From contig DATMYF010000182.1 of NCBI GenBank assembly GCA_035561075.1, positions 1 through 64,000 of the forward strand: 64,000 nt of DNA, written 5' to 3'. Both the position numbers and the translations under genes were made by a program. The notes under the pieces were generated by a model that was not told the origin of the DNA, made no database searches, and worked only from the letters and a program-made list of their open reading frames with translations. Source of the DNA: JAMCRM01 sp035561075. GTDB taxonomy: Bacteria > Acidobacteriota > Terriglobia > Bryobacterales > Bryobacteraceae. Positions 44,433 through 54,341 of the stretch are shown here, piece after piece; position 1 is the stretch's first letter, and the number at the start of each line of letters is the position of its first letter.

Positions 44433-45576
44433 CAGTCAGGCCGACGCCGCCGAGGTGCATGTTGTTCTGCCCCGGAAGGACGAAACGGTCGCGGCGGGCT
44501 TCAATCCCAAGGTTCACGTCCACATGACACCAATGGGCAGGGTTCGCAGCCCTCTCAACCTGCTGCGCGTTCCAGAGCTCAACCGGTTGGTCAGGCGGCT
44601 AAATCCCGACATTGTGCATTTCCAGAGCGGGCTTGTGTGGGAGTACGGCGTTCTTTACGGGCCTCATTGTTCCGTAATCCTTACCATCCACGACGTTATC
44701 GAACACCCAAGTTGGGGCGGGTGGCTCGGGGCGCCCGCTTATCTTGCACGGCGAGCCATGCGGGCCGTGGATGCGCTCATTGTGCATGGCAATGCGAATC
44801 GCGACCTCCTGTTGAATACGCACCGGAAGGAAATAGGCTCCGCCACGGTGTACAGCGTGGATCATGGGGTGATTTCGCGATATGGCCAGGGAGCCGCCCG
44901 CACGACCGTTCCGGCGGGCGGCGGCAATGTCCTGTTCTTCGGCCGCATAGACAAGTACAAGGGCATTGAGTACCTGCTTGACGCGGAAAGGCTGCTGCGT
45001 GCCGCGATTCCGGGCGTATCTGTTATTGTCGCCGGCTCCCCGGTGCGTAAATCATATTGCCGGCCTTTGATGGAGCGCAACTCGACCGTCCGCTTCCGCT
45101 GGGGATATCACGACGCCGCAACCGTCGAGCAACTCTTTCAGTGGGCCGATGTGTTGGTACTCCCGTACGTGGAAGCGTCCCAAAGCGGCGTGCTGCAAAT
45201 AGGGGTGTCGTTCGGGGTCCCCACAGTGGCCACTTCCGTGGGCGGACTGCCGGAGGCAGTACGGCACCGCGCGACAGGACTTCTCGTGCCACCGCGCGAC
45301 CCGGCCGGGCTCGCGGCGGCGATTCTCGAAGCCTTAACGGACGCGAGATTACGAAGTACGATGATCGGCAATATTGTCGCGGAGAGGGAAGGGCGTTTCT
45401 CGTGGTGTCGCATCGGGGCGCAAACCCTCGCCATCTATCGCGAGGTGATTGGTCATCACGTGTACACGGCGGCGCATGCCGAAGTGCCGCTCGGCCGGCG
45501 GCTAGGAGGCGGGGAAATTGATGGATGCGAGCAGCAATCCGACGGTCACGCATATAGTGCACTCGATCGGCCGTAG
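44377..45576 (+). CDS. Glycosyltransferase family 4
   Basis: A 399-residue GT-B glycosyltransferase. N-terminal: MRIVHLFRGFHDYVRELVNS; donor region: VLFFGRIDKYKGIEYLLDAE and ADVLVLPYVEASQSGVLQIG. The last part, GLLVPPRDPAGLAAAILEAL, completes the C-terminal Rossmann fold. It likely adds one sugar of the repeat unit on the cytoplasmic side. It starts 56 bases inside the flippase gene, and the next glycosyltransferase starts 56 bases inside this one. The tail past about residue 360 is not conserved. Confidence 0.87.
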   Translation: MRIVHLFRGFHDYVRELVNSQADAAEVHVVLPRKDETVAAGFNPKVHVHMTPMGRVRSPLNLLRVPELNRLVRRLNPDIVHFQSGLVWEYGVLYGPHCSVILTIHDVIEHPSWGGWLGAPAYLARRAMRAVDALIVHGNANRDLLLNTHRKEIGSATVYSVDHGVISRYGQGAARTTVPAGGGNVLFFGRIDKYKGIEYLLDAERLLRAAIPGVSVIVAGSPVRKSYCRPLMERNSTVRFRWGYHDAATVEQLFQWADVLVLPYVEASQSGVLQIGVSFGVPTVATSVGGLPEAVRHRATGLLVPPRDPAGLAAAILEALTDARLRSTMIGNIVAEREGRFSWCRIGAQTLAIYREVIGHHVYTAAHAEVPLGRRLGGGEIDGCEQQSDGHAYSALDRP

Positions 45577-46726
45577 CTCGTTCGGACTAGGCGCGGTTGC
45601 GGCGTATCTTGCCGCGCACCAGAGGTGCGCCGGGCTGCGCGCCCGGATCTGGTGCCTGGACGACGAGCGGGAGCTTTCGTGGGCGTGCAACTGGTATGGC
45701 CTTCCGCCAAAAGTGATCCAGTGCTTCCCGCGGGTTGGGCCGCCGTGGCTCTACTACACGCCGCGAATGGAGCACTTGGCAAGCGTCACGATGCTAGACG
45801 AAGCATCAGTTATCCATCAACACGGCATCTGGACGGGTCTATCGCGTGTAACGCGGAAATGGGCCAATCGAACGAAACTGCCGGCCGTGGTCGCGGCACA
45901 TGGCGCGCTGGCTCCCTTGATGCGGCAGATTTCGTCGTGGAAGAAATGGCTGGCCTTGCTGGCTTACGAGCGGGAGAACCTGGAAAGCGCAGCCTGTCTT
46001 CACGCGCTGTCGGCCACGGAGGCGGAGCAGTACCGGGCCTTCGGACTGCGAAACCCGATCGCTGTGATCCCGAACGGCATGCCCCAGGCATGGCTGGATT
46101 CTTGCCCGCCACGACATGCGTTCCGGGAGAAGTTGGCAGTGCCGGCGGATACCAGGGTGATGCTGTATCTGGGCCGGCTTGTTCGGAACAAAGGCCTGTC
46201 GCTACTGGTCGAAGCACTGTCTGAAAGCCGGAGATTGCTGGACGGCTGGAAGATCGTGATCGCAGGCGTGGATGAACGCGATTACCGGAGCGAACTGGAA
46301 GCGCAGATAGCCCGCCTCAATCTGGCGCCTTACTTCGTTTTTCCGGGGCCTTTGTTCGGCAACGATAAACGCGAGGCTTATGCCGCGGCCGACCTTTTTG
46401 TTCTCCCGAGCTACAGCGAAGGTTGTCCGGTAGGGGTGATGGAAGCTCTGGGCGCCGGGGTCGCGGTTCTGACGACGACGGGGGTTCCCGTACAGGAACT
46501 CCGCTCCGGCCGCTACGGCTGGTACGTCGAGCCTTCGACCGATGCACTATCCGCGGCCCTCAAAGACGCCCTGCCGCGGAGCCGACGGCAACTCGGCGAG
46601 TTCGGACAGCGCGGGCGCCAGTTGATCCAGCGGCAATATACCTGGGCTCGCCTGGCAGATCGCACGGCGGAGTTGTACCGGTGGTTGCTGGGTCAGAACC
46701 CCCGGCCGGATTTCGTACTTACGTAG
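45521..46726 (+). CDS. Glycosyltransferase family 4
   Basis: A 401-residue GT-B enzyme. Features are HIVHSIGRSSFGLGAVAAYL at the N-terminus, AVIPNGMPQAWLDSCPPR, MLYLGRLVRNKGLSLLVEAL and LFVLPSYSEGCPVGVMEALG, with the conserved E-x7-E. The ATG at 45521 has GGAGG about 11 bases upstream. Donor and acceptor are unknown. It is part of the continuous glycosyltransferase-modification run, ending 16 bases before the two-domain oxidoreductase. Confidence 0.88.
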   Translation: MDASSNPTVTHIVHSIGRSSFGLGAVAAYLAAHQRCAGLRARIWCLDDERELSWACNWYGLPPKVIQCFPRVGPPWLYYTPRMEHLASVTMLDEASVIHQHGIWTGLSRVTRKWANRTKLPAVVAAHGALAPLMRQISSWKKWLALLAYERENLESAACLHALSATEAEQYRAFGLRNPIAVIPNGMPQAWLDSCPPRHAFREKLAVPADTRVMLYLGRLVRNKGLSLLVEALSESRRLLDGWKIVIAGVDERDYRSELEAQIARLNLAPYFVFPGPLFGNDKREAYAAADLFVLPSYSEGCPVGVMEALGAGVAVLTTTGVPVQELRSGRYGWYVEPSTDALSAALKDALPRSRRQLGEFGQRGRQLIQRQYTWARLADRTAELYRWLLGQNPRPDFVLT

Positions 46727-46742
46727 CCTCTTTTTCCCGATT

Positions 46743-48923
46743 ATGCGACAAGTGATTCAGAATGTTCGCAGCGGCGCCACCACCGTGATGACAGCTCCGG
46801 CTCCCGTCTGCCTTCCCGGCCACGTGCTGGTGGCCAATGCGGCTTCGCTTATCTCTGCCGGGACGGAGCGATACGTCGTGGAACTGGCCCGCAAGAGTCT
46901 GCTGGGCAAACTGCGCGACCGCCCGGACCATGCAAAACGCCTGATGGAGAAGGTCAGGCAGGAAGGCTTGCGGACCACGATTGCCCAAGCGCGGGCGAAA
47001 CTGGACGAGCCGATGCCGCTCGGTTACTCAACCGCGGGTATCGTCCTGGAGTGCGGGTTCGGCGTGCAGGAGTTCAAGCCGGGGGACATGGTGGCAACCG
47101 CCGGGCCGCACGCAGGCGTGGCCTGCGTGGGACGCAATCTGTGCGCCCGGCTCCCCGGGTCGGTGCCCTTCGATCAGGCGGCGTACGCTTCGGTGGGGGC
47201 CATCGCCCTGCAGGGCCTTCGACTGGCGAATCTCAGCCTTGGTTCGCGAATCCTGATCATCGGTCTCGGGCTGGTCGGGCAATTGGCCGTTGCCCTCGCA
47301 AAGGCGCAGGGATGCGCGGTATTCGGCACGGATCTCGATCAGGGCAGGTTGGCGCTTGCCCGGAGAATGGGCGCCGATGCCACCGGCCTCGGATCACCGT
47401 TAGACGCGGTCCGGTCGTTCAGCGAGGGGAGAGGCGTAGATGCCGTGATCATCACCGCGGCTACGGACAGCAACCAACCTATCGAGTTCGCCGCTGAAGC
47501 GTGCCGTGTGAAAGCGCGAATCGTGCTCGTCGGCGTCGCCGGTCTAAACATACCTCGGGCGCCCTTCTTTAAGAAGGAATTGGAGTTTACCGTTTCTTCG
47601 TCCCTGGGACCGGGCCGCGGCGATCCGCTGTACGAGGAGAGAGGCATCGATTACCCGGTCGGCTACGCACGCTGGACGGCACAACGGAATATGCAAACGG
47701 TGCTGCAGGTAATGGCGGACGGCAAACTGCCGACCGGCGGACTTACCACGCACCGCTACCCGATCGACCGGGCGCCGGAAGCGTACGACCTCATCACTGG
47801 GAGGAAAGAAGCCTATCTCGGGATCATCCTGGAATACCCCCTGGAAGCGTCGCCACCCTCGCGCCGTGTGCTGCTGCCCTCACACCGCCCGGCGACAGGT
47901 GAGCCAGGGGTGAGCATGATAGGCGCGGGTAATTTCGTCCGTTTGATCATGACGCCGGCGTTGCGCCGGCTTCGCGGAATCAGTTGGCGCGGCTTATGCA
48001 CCGCCAGAGGAATGAATGCGGTGGATAGCGGGCGGAAGATGGACTTCAAGTTCGCCACCAGCGATGTCTCCGATATCTGGAGCGATGAAGGGACCAGCGC
48101 CGTATTCATAGCAACCAGGCACGATCTGCATGCCGGTCTCGTGGTGAGCGCACTGGAGGCCGGCAAGCACGTATTCGTCGAGAAGCCTCTCTGCATTGAC
48201 GAGCAGCAACTGGAACGCATCCGAGGTTGCATAGAAAATCTCGGTGAGCGGTGCCCGATTCTGATGGTGGGCTTCAATCGTCGTTTCGCTCCGGCAACCC
48301 GGCGCATAAAGAACTTCTTTGAAGGCATCGCGCCGCGCATGATTTCGTACCGTTTCGCGCCAGGATATGTTCCCCGCTCACACTGGACGCAGGACGAGGA
48401 GGTCGGGGGGGGAAGGCTCGTCGGCGAGGCATGCCATGCCATCGATACGTGCGTGACGCTCGCGGAAAGCCTTCCGGTGAAGATCTACGCGGAATCGATG
48501 GGCATGGCGGCAGACGCCGAGACAACCGACGATAAGGCGTTTATTGTTCTACGCCACGGGAACGGGAGCGTTTCCAGCATCTCTTATCAGTCCGGCGGCG
48601 ATCGCGCCTGTCCCCCCGAGCGCATTGAGGTATTCGGAGGCGGACGTACCGCCATTAACGACTCCTGGAACTCGATCGAGCTATGGAATCTCGGCCGCCG
48701 GGAAAACATTAGCGGCGGAAGGGACAAAGGGCACGAGGCGGAGTTCCGAGCATTCCTACAGGCATGCCGTGATGGCGGCTCCTGGCCCACACCCTGGGCA
48801 GAGATCGATGCGGTCACGTGGGCATCTCTTATGGCGGTGCGGAGCATTCGCGAGGGCGTGCCGATTTGTTCCGGCGATCTCTCTTTCGAGCCTGCCTGCG
48901 AGTTTGAACCGGAGAACGCCTGA
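46743..48923 (+). CDS. Two-domain oxidoreductase: MDR-type dehydrogenase plus Gfo/Idh/MocA domain
   Basis: A 726-residue fusion. Residues about 10-365 are a medium-chain dehydrogenase/reductase without the usual zinc cysteine at the catalytic position (ASLISAGTERYVVELAR); its Rossmann motif is LIIGLGLVGQLAVALAKAQG. Residues about 385-710 are a Gfo/Idh/MocA fold with MIGAGNFVRLIMTPALRR and EKPLCIDEQQL. Such fusions are found beside heparinase-like proteins in polysaccharide loci, and an oxidised-sugar modification is likely. The fused AsnB-heparinase gene starts seven bases after its stop. Confidence 0.9.
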   Translation: MRQVIQNVRSGATTVMTAPAPVCLPGHVLVANAASLISAGTERYVVELARKSLLGKLRDRPDHAKRLMEKVRQEGLRTTIAQARAKLDEPMPLGYSTAGIVLECGFGVQEFKPGDMVATAGPHAGVACVGRNLCARLPGSVPFDQAAYASVGAIALQGLRLANLSLGSRILIIGLGLVGQLAVALAKAQGCAVFGTDLDQGRLALARRMGADATGLGSPLDAVRSFSEGRGVDAVIITAATDSNQPIEFAAEACRVKARIVLVGVAGLNIPRAPFFKKELEFTVSSSLGPGRGDPLYEERGIDYPVGYARWTAQRNMQTVLQVMADGKLPTGGLTTHRYPIDRAPEAYDLITGRKEAYLGIILEYPLEASPPSRRVLLPSHRPATGEPGVSMIGAGNFVRLIMTPALRRLRGISWRGLCTARGMNAVDSGRKMDFKFATSDVSDIWSDEGTSAVFIATRHDLHAGLVVSALEAGKHVFVEKPLCIDEQQLERIRGCIENLGERCPILMVGFNRRFAPATRRIKNFFEGIAPRMISYRFAPGYVPRSHWTQDEEVGGGRLVGEACHAIDTCVTLAESLPVKIYAESMGMAADAETTDDKAFIVLRHGNGSVSSISYQSGGDRACPPERIEVFGGGRTAINDSWNSIELWNLGRRENISGGRDKGHEAEFRAFLQACRDGGSWPTPWAEIDAVTWASLMAVRSIREGVPICSGDLSFEPACEFEPENA

Positions 48924-48929
48924 TCTGTT

Positions 48930-51900
48930 ATGTGCGGCATAGCTGGAATCTTTCATTACGCCGAAACAGACCGTGAGGTCGATTCTAATCTCCTCCTGAG
49001 AATGGTGAGGGCACTCGCGCATCGAGGACCCGATGACGAGCGGATCTACCGCAAGGGGCCTATCGGACTGGGACACCGCCGCCTCGCCATCGTCGACCCT
49101 TCGCCGACAGGCGCCCAGCCGATGTCTAATCCGGCCGGCACCTGCTGCCTCGTCTACAACGGGGAATTCTATAACCACAATTCATACCGGCAGCGGCTGA
49201 GTTCGCGAGGCTACACGTTCCGAGGCGGATCGGACACCGAAACGCTCCTTTATTTGCTGGAGGAGGAGGGCCCCGAGTGCCTGGCGGAAGTTGCGGGCAT
49301 CTTCGCTTTCGCGTTTTGGGATGAGAGAAAGCATCAGCTCACGCTTGCCCGGGATCCGTTGGGGGTGAAACAGCTCTACTTCCACGACGACGGACGGCGC
49401 ATTCTATTTGCGAGCGAGATCAAAGCCCTATTCGCGGATCGAGATGTTCCTTGCGAGGCCGATCCCGAGGCCGTGAACCAGTACATTCACTTCCATACGC
49501 CGCTGTTTGAACGCACGTTCTTCAAAGATGTGCGCCAATTGCGCGCAGGCGAGTATTTGCGGATTTCGCCTCACGGAGCGCGTTCCAGAACCTACTGGGC
49601 GGTGACGAACTTCGGCGCGGCCAACGCCGGGGCAGGCATTCGGGTGCATGACCTCCGCGATCGGCTCACGACCATTGTGAACGAGCAACTGATGGCGGAC
49701 GTACCCGTCGGATGCTTCTTTAGCGGCGGGATCGATTCGAGTGCCGTGGCCGCTTTCGCGGCGCGAGACGGAAAGCCGCCGGAGTGTTTTGGCGTTCACT
49801 TCTCCGGACAGGGCGTATTGGATGAACGCCCGTTCCAGGAGGCGGCGGCAAAGAGCCTGGGCATCTCCCTAAACCTCATCACATCTGACGGGTCCTCCTT
49901 CGCCGACGATCTATTCCGCCTCATGTACTACCAGGACCAGCCCGTTATCGGCCCCGCGATGTTTCCGATGTACTACGTCAGCAAACTTGCCGCTGCCAAG
50001 GTGAAGGTCTGTCTTGGGGGCCAGGGCGCGGACGAAATCTTCGGCGGGTATGCCCGATACGCTCTCACCCGGCCGGCGCACGTCCTGCGCTCCTGGTTCG
50101 CCGGCCGGCGGCCCCAGTCGCAGGGCGCCCAGCGATCGGCGGTGGTGGGCGGAAATCTCGGCCGGCAACTCTGGGATCGCCGGAACCTCTATCGTCTGGC
50201 AAGCAACATGGCTGGATTTCGCAATTGGGAAGAACGCTATTTCCGCCACATGGCAAAAGTGCCCGAGGCCGCATGGCTAAGCCTGATCGGGGCTCCAGAG
50301 TTTTTTGATCGGGACCAGTGCCGTGAAATCTTCCACGACACGCTTCACCGTTCCCGCGCTGTAGATCCCGCCGACAAGGTGATGCACTGGGACGTTCAGA
50401 CCTATCTGACCGGATTGTTCCAGCAGGATGACCGGATGGCGATGGCCGTCAGCCTCGAGTCGCGTGTCCCTCTGGCCGATCCGCGACTGGTCCGGTTCGC
50501 GTTTGAAACGGGCTTCGATCTCAAGTTTCGCGGCGGAGCCACAAAGTGGCTGTTGCGGCAGGCGGTCTCGGATATTCTGCCCGCGGTGGTCCTGAATCGG
50601 AGAAAAGTCGGGTTTGATACCCCTGTCGAACTCTGGATCAACGGCAATCTCGATTTCGTTCGGGATGTTCTACTTTCGAGCCGTTGCCGGACGCGGGGCA
50701 TCTTCGCACCGGCAGCCATGCGTGCTCTCGTGGACGCGCCCGGCCGGCCATACTGGATCGACCTCATCTGGAAAGCCCTGGCCATTGAGACATGGGCGAC
50801 CGTCTTTCTGGATAGCGCGCACGGCCTGGCCCCATGCGCTCAGCCCGAAGCCGTGGCGCTCCGGTCTTCGTACGATCCGAAAGCCCTCGAATCCGGCAGC
50901 GCGAAGCGTGCTCTTAGCGTCGGCGATTCCGTCCAGGAGTTCAGTGAAATGGGGGTGCGGGGGGCGGTTGCCCGGGCAACCTGGGAACTGAAGTCACGTC
51001 TGGGCTTGCCGCGGTTCAGAACCGCGATCGACCAAACCGCAGTCGCGCACAATACCCGCACAACTGGGCGCCGGACAGAAGGGCTGCTCTTTGCGAATGC
51101 GGCGCGGGTTGCCGAGAGTGCCGGATCCTTCCTTCCGGTGGGAACCGTCCCGATGATCGCGTCAATGGCAAGAGAAGCCACAAAGGGCAGGATTATCTCG
51201 TTCGGGCGCTGGGAGGCCGAGTACGGCAGTCTCATCGACTGGCATCGAAATCCGCACAGCGGTCGAAGGTGGCGCGCGGACCGGCACTGGTCTAAGTGCT
51301 TTGCTGGCGAACAAAGAGCCGGTGACGTCAAGCTTACCTGGGAGGTCGCGCGCTTCCCGCATGCTTTTCTGTTGGGGCGCGCGGCTGTGTTCCAACCCGA
51401 AGCCGCGGAGGAACTTTGCGAGTCGTTTGCCGCCAACGTCAAGAGCTTTCTCGACCGGAATCCGCCGGATTACGGCATTCACTGGAACTCCGGACAGGAG
51501 ATTGCAATCCGGCTCGCAGCCTGGTTGTTCGGCTTGAATGCGTTCTCCGGCGCGCATTGCGAATCGCTGGAATTGGAGCGGCTCGTCATGCGCCACCTCG
51601 CCGACGGCGCACGGCACATTGCGGCGAACATAGAATTTGCGCGGGACTCGGTGGGCAACAACCACCTGATATCCGAGGCGTTCGGCTTGTATATGGCGGG
51701 AATGATCTCCTCGGACGACGAGGCGGCCGACTGGATGCGTACCGGACGAGACCTGCTTTCAAAGGCCGCCGAGTTGCAGTTCTTCGCGGATGGCGGGTAC
51801 CTGCAGGAATCGCATAACTATCACCGTTCCGTGCTGCAACTATACCTGTGCGCCACGGCGCTGGCTAAACGGGCCGGGGCCGCGCAGGAGAAGAGCTGGC

Positions 51901-53027
51901 TCATTGCGATCGAAAAGTCGCTCGATTTCCTGATTGCCCACCAGAACCCCAGCGATGGCCGGCTCCCGAACTATGGGGCTAACGACGGAGCGATGCCATT
52001 GGTACTGACATCCTGCGACTTCTCCGATTTCCGCCCCGTGCTCCAGAGCGCCAGTATCGCCTGCCGCGGGGAGCGGATTTACCAGGCGGGCCCCTGGGAT
52101 GAGGAGGCCGCGTGGCTCTTCGAACCGGAATCTCTGCGGCTCCCATTGCGCAGGCTCAAGCGCGTGTCTGTGTCGTTCCCGCAGAGTGGGTTTCACGTCC
52201 TTCGGGGCAATCACGAAGGCAACTTCGGCACGTTCCGTTGCGGCAGCGTCCTCGGTCGTTTCTCGCAGATAGACATGCTGCACGTTGACGTGTGGTGGCG
52301 AGGCCACAATGTGCTGGTAGACCCCGGCAGTTATCTGTACAACGGTCCAGCGCGTTGGCACGAGCACTTCCTGGGAACTGCCAGCCATAACACGGTGGTA
52401 ATCGATGATCGCGACCAGATGGTCCATGTGCGGAAGTTCAAGAACGTCCACTTGACCTATGCGGAGTTGCGTGACTTCGAAGATGCCGGGGAATGGGCGT
52501 TTTGCGAAGGCGAGCATTACGGTTATCGGCGCTATCGCGGGAACTGCACGCATAGGCGGTGTGTTTTGTTTGTGAAGGACGATACCTGGGTCGTCGCAGA
52601 CCACATTGCCGGCTCAGGTCTCCACACGGCCAGGCTGCACTGGCTCGCCGGTCCCTTCCCCCATAAGGCGAATGATGAGTTGGGAGAACTCACGATGGAG
52701 ACGCCCTCCGGTCCGTTCTCGATCAGCGTGTTGGATCGGTACGGCGGCCCGGTGCGAACCGGTGTCGTCAGCGGGCAGGAAGCTCCGCCTCGGGGGTGGC
52801 TGTCGCGTTACTACGGCGAGAAGGTTCCGGCTCCTTCGCTGGTCTGCGAAGTGAGCGCGCCGGTCCCGATCACTCTGGTAAGCATTTTGTCCGGCGGAAG
52901 GCGGCCGAATGTGGAGGTAAGAGAAGCTGTTTGGCGCATCACGACGGACAGCAACGAGGCCACATTCCGAATGGACCGCGGCTCGATCGACCTCCTGATC
53001 GCCGAAGATCGGGTGCATCAGCAATGA
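48930..53027 (+). CDS. Asparagine synthase-type amidotransferase fused to heparinase II/III-type lyase domain
   Basis: A 1365-residue protein, one uninterrupted frame. Residues 1-220 are a class II glutaminase: Cys2 nucleophile in MCGIAGIFHYA and VYNGEFYN. Residues about 225-630 are the asparagine-synthase ATP-pyrophosphatase domain, with the PP-loop FSGGIDSSAVAAF at about 263 and SLESRVPLADPRLV. Residues about 660-1365 match heparinase II/III family proteins: NSGQEIAIRLAAWLFGLNAF at about 850, NNHLISEAFGLYMAG near 909, ESHNYHRSVLQLYL, and HVDVWWRGHNVLVDPGSYLY (about 1116-1135). Each part is near full length for its own family. It could amidate a uronate and modify or cleave the same glycan. 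The next gene overlaps by ATGA. Confidence 0.9.
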   Translation: MCGIAGIFHYAETDREVDSNLLLRMVRALAHRGPDDERIYRKGPIGLGHRRLAIVDPSPTGAQPMSNPAGTCCLVYNGEFYNHNSYRQRLSSRGYTFRGGSDTETLLYLLEEEGPECLAEVAGIFAFAFWDERKHQLTLARDPLGVKQLYFHDDGRRILFASEIKALFADRDVPCEADPEAVNQYIHFHTPLFERTFFKDVRQLRAGEYLRISPHGARSRTYWAVTNFGAANAGAGIRVHDLRDRLTTIVNEQLMADVPVGCFFSGGIDSSAVAAFAARDGKPPECFGVHFSGQGVLDERPFQEAAAKSLGISLNLITSDGSSFADDLFRLMYYQDQPVIGPAMFPMYYVSKLAAAKVKVCLGGQGADEIFGGYARYALTRPAHVLRSWFAGRRPQSQGAQRSAVVGGNLGRQLWDRRNLYRLASNMAGFRNWEERYFRHMAKVPEAAWLSLIGAPEFFDRDQCREIFHDTLHRSRAVDPADKVMHWDVQTYLTGLFQQDDRMAMAVSLESRVPLADPRLVRFAFETGFDLKFRGGATKWLLRQAVSDILPAVVLNRRKVGFDTPVELWINGNLDFVRDVLLSSRCRTRGIFAPAAMRALVDAPGRPYWIDLIWKALAIETWATVFLDSAHGLAPCAQPEAVALRSSYDPKALESGSAKRALSVGDSVQEFSEMGVRGAVARATWELKSRLGLPRFRTAIDQTAVAHNTRTTGRRTEGLLFANAARVAESAGSFLPVGTVPMIASMAREATKGRIISFGRWEAEYGSLIDWHRNPHSGRRWRADRHWSKCFAGEQRAGDVKLTWEVARFPHAFLLGRAAVFQPEAAEELCESFAANVKSFLDRNPPDYGIHWNSGQEIAIRLAAWLFGLNAFSGAHCESLELERLVMRHLADGARHIAANIEFARDSVGNNHLISEAFGLYMAGMISSDDEAADWMRTGRDLLSKAAELQFFADGGYLQESHNYHRSVLQLYLCATALAKRAGAAQEKSWLIAIEKSLDFLIAHQNPSDGRLPNYGANDGAMPLVLTSCDFSDFRPVLQSASIACRGERIYQAGPWDEEAAWLFEPESLRLPLRRLKRVSVSFPQSGFHVLRGNHEGNFGTFRCGSVLGRFSQIDMLHVDVWWRGHNVLVDPGSYLYNGPARWHEHFLGTASHNTVVIDDRDQMVHVRKFKNVHLTYAELRDFEDAGEWAFCEGEHYGYRRYRGNCTHRRCVLFVKDDTWVVADHIAGSGLHTARLHWLAGPFPHKANDELGELTMETPSGPFSISVLDRYGGPVRTGVVSGQEAPPRGWLSRYYGEKVPAPSLVCEVSAPVPITLVSILSGGRRPNVEVREAVWRITTDSNEATFRMDRGSIDLLIAEDRVHQQ

Positions 53028-54322
53028 AGATCCTGGTCATTCATCAGTATTATCTGATGCCGGGCAGATCCGGCGGATCGCGCTTCAACGAAATGGCGCG
53101 CTTGTGGGCCAAAGCAGGTCACGAGGTAACCGTGATCGCCGGGACGGTTGACTATCTGACGGGTGAGAAGCCCGATTGCTATCGGGGTCGCTGGATTACC
53201 AAGGAGCGCGATGGTGACGTGACCGTGTGGCGTTGTCATGTATCGGATGCCTATAACCGGAGTTACCGCGGCCGGATGTGGGCCTATTTATCGTTTACTT
53301 TGTCGGCTGCGACCGCGGGCTGTATGGCGGCACGGCCCGATGTCATCATCGCGACTTCGCCGCCGCTGGTGGTTGCCGTCGCCGGATGGCTCGCAGCCCG
53401 CTGTGCGTGGAAGCCGGTGCCGTGGGTTTTCGAGGTGCGTGATCTTTGGCCTGAGAGTGCGGTCACCACGGGCGTGCTCTCGGCGAACTCGCCGCTCACG
53501 CGCGCCCTGTACACCTTGGAGCGCCTTGCCTATCGCACGGCCCGCCGAATTACCGTGCTGACACCGGCTTTTAAGGACGATATCGTCCGGCGCGGACTGG
53601 CCAAACCCGAAAAGATCACGCTGATTCCCAACGGGGCCGATCTTGAGAACTTCCGGCCCGCGACCCGCGACAACGCCGTCAGGCGGGAATATAACTGGGA
53701 CCAGCGGATCGTCTTTCTATACGCCGGAGCACACGGGCGAGCCAATGCCCTCTCGCAACTCATTCACGCCGCCGACCACCTGCGAGATCGTCCGGATATC
53801 CTGATCGCCTGTATCGGAGATGGACCGGAGCGCACATCCCTGGAAGCCGAAGCGCGGCGCCGGTCTTTATGTAATATCGCATTCTATGGAGCACAACCGA
53901 AATCGCGGATGTGCGACTTTATCAACGCGGCAGATTGTGGCGCGGCCGTGCTGCAGGATAACCCTAGCTTTCGCACCGTGTATCCGAACAAAGTTTTCGA
54001 TTATATGGCCTGCGCGCGCCCGGCCGTTTTGGCAATCGACGGCGTCGCTCGCAAACTCGTTTGCGAAGAGGCCCGCGCCGGTGTATTTGCCGCCCCTGAG
54101 AACCCGCCCGCCCTTGCTGCCGCGATGCGGTTCCTGGCCGACCATCCGGAGGAGCGGTCTGAAATGGGTCAAAGAGGCTGCCACTGGGTACATGCAAACG
54201 CCAGCCGTAGCGTGCTGGCCGCCCGATATCTCGACATGCTGTCGGAAATGACGGGAGCACCCTTGGCGGCTATATCGCAATGCGGGACGGACATGCCGCC
54301 CGTCGAATTGCCCCGCTCCTGA
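53024..54322 (+). CDS. Glycosyltransferase family 4 (WbuB-like)
   Basis: A 432-residue GT-B enzyme of the WbuB type used in O-antigen and capsule synthesis. It begins MKILVIHQYYLMPGRSGGSR; EVRDLWPESAVTTGVLSANS and YPNKVFDYMACARPAVLAID are characteristic of this subfamily. The ATG overlaps the stop of the AsnB-heparinase fusion (ATGA), so it is translationally coupled to it. It is followed 19 bases later by the phosphoglycosyl transferase. Confidence 0.9.
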   Translation: MKILVIHQYYLMPGRSGGSRFNEMARLWAKAGHEVTVIAGTVDYLTGEKPDCYRGRWITKERDGDVTVWRCHVSDAYNRSYRGRMWAYLSFTLSAATAGCMAARPDVIIATSPPLVVAVAGWLAARCAWKPVPWVFEVRDLWPESAVTTGVLSANSPLTRALYTLERLAYRTARRITVLTPAFKDDIVRRGLAKPEKITLIPNGADLENFRPATRDNAVRREYNWDQRIVFLYAGAHGRANALSQLIHAADHLRDRPDILIACIGDGPERTSLEAEARRRSLCNIAFYGAQPKSRMCDFINAADCGAAVLQDNPSFRTVYPNKVFDYMACARPAVLAIDGVARKLVCEEARAGVFAAPENPPALAAAMRFLADHPEERSEMGQRGCHWVHANASRSVLAARYLDMLSEMTGAPLAAISQCGTDMPPVELPRS

Positions 54323-54341
54323 TGCGCACCTGGGGTTGCTG

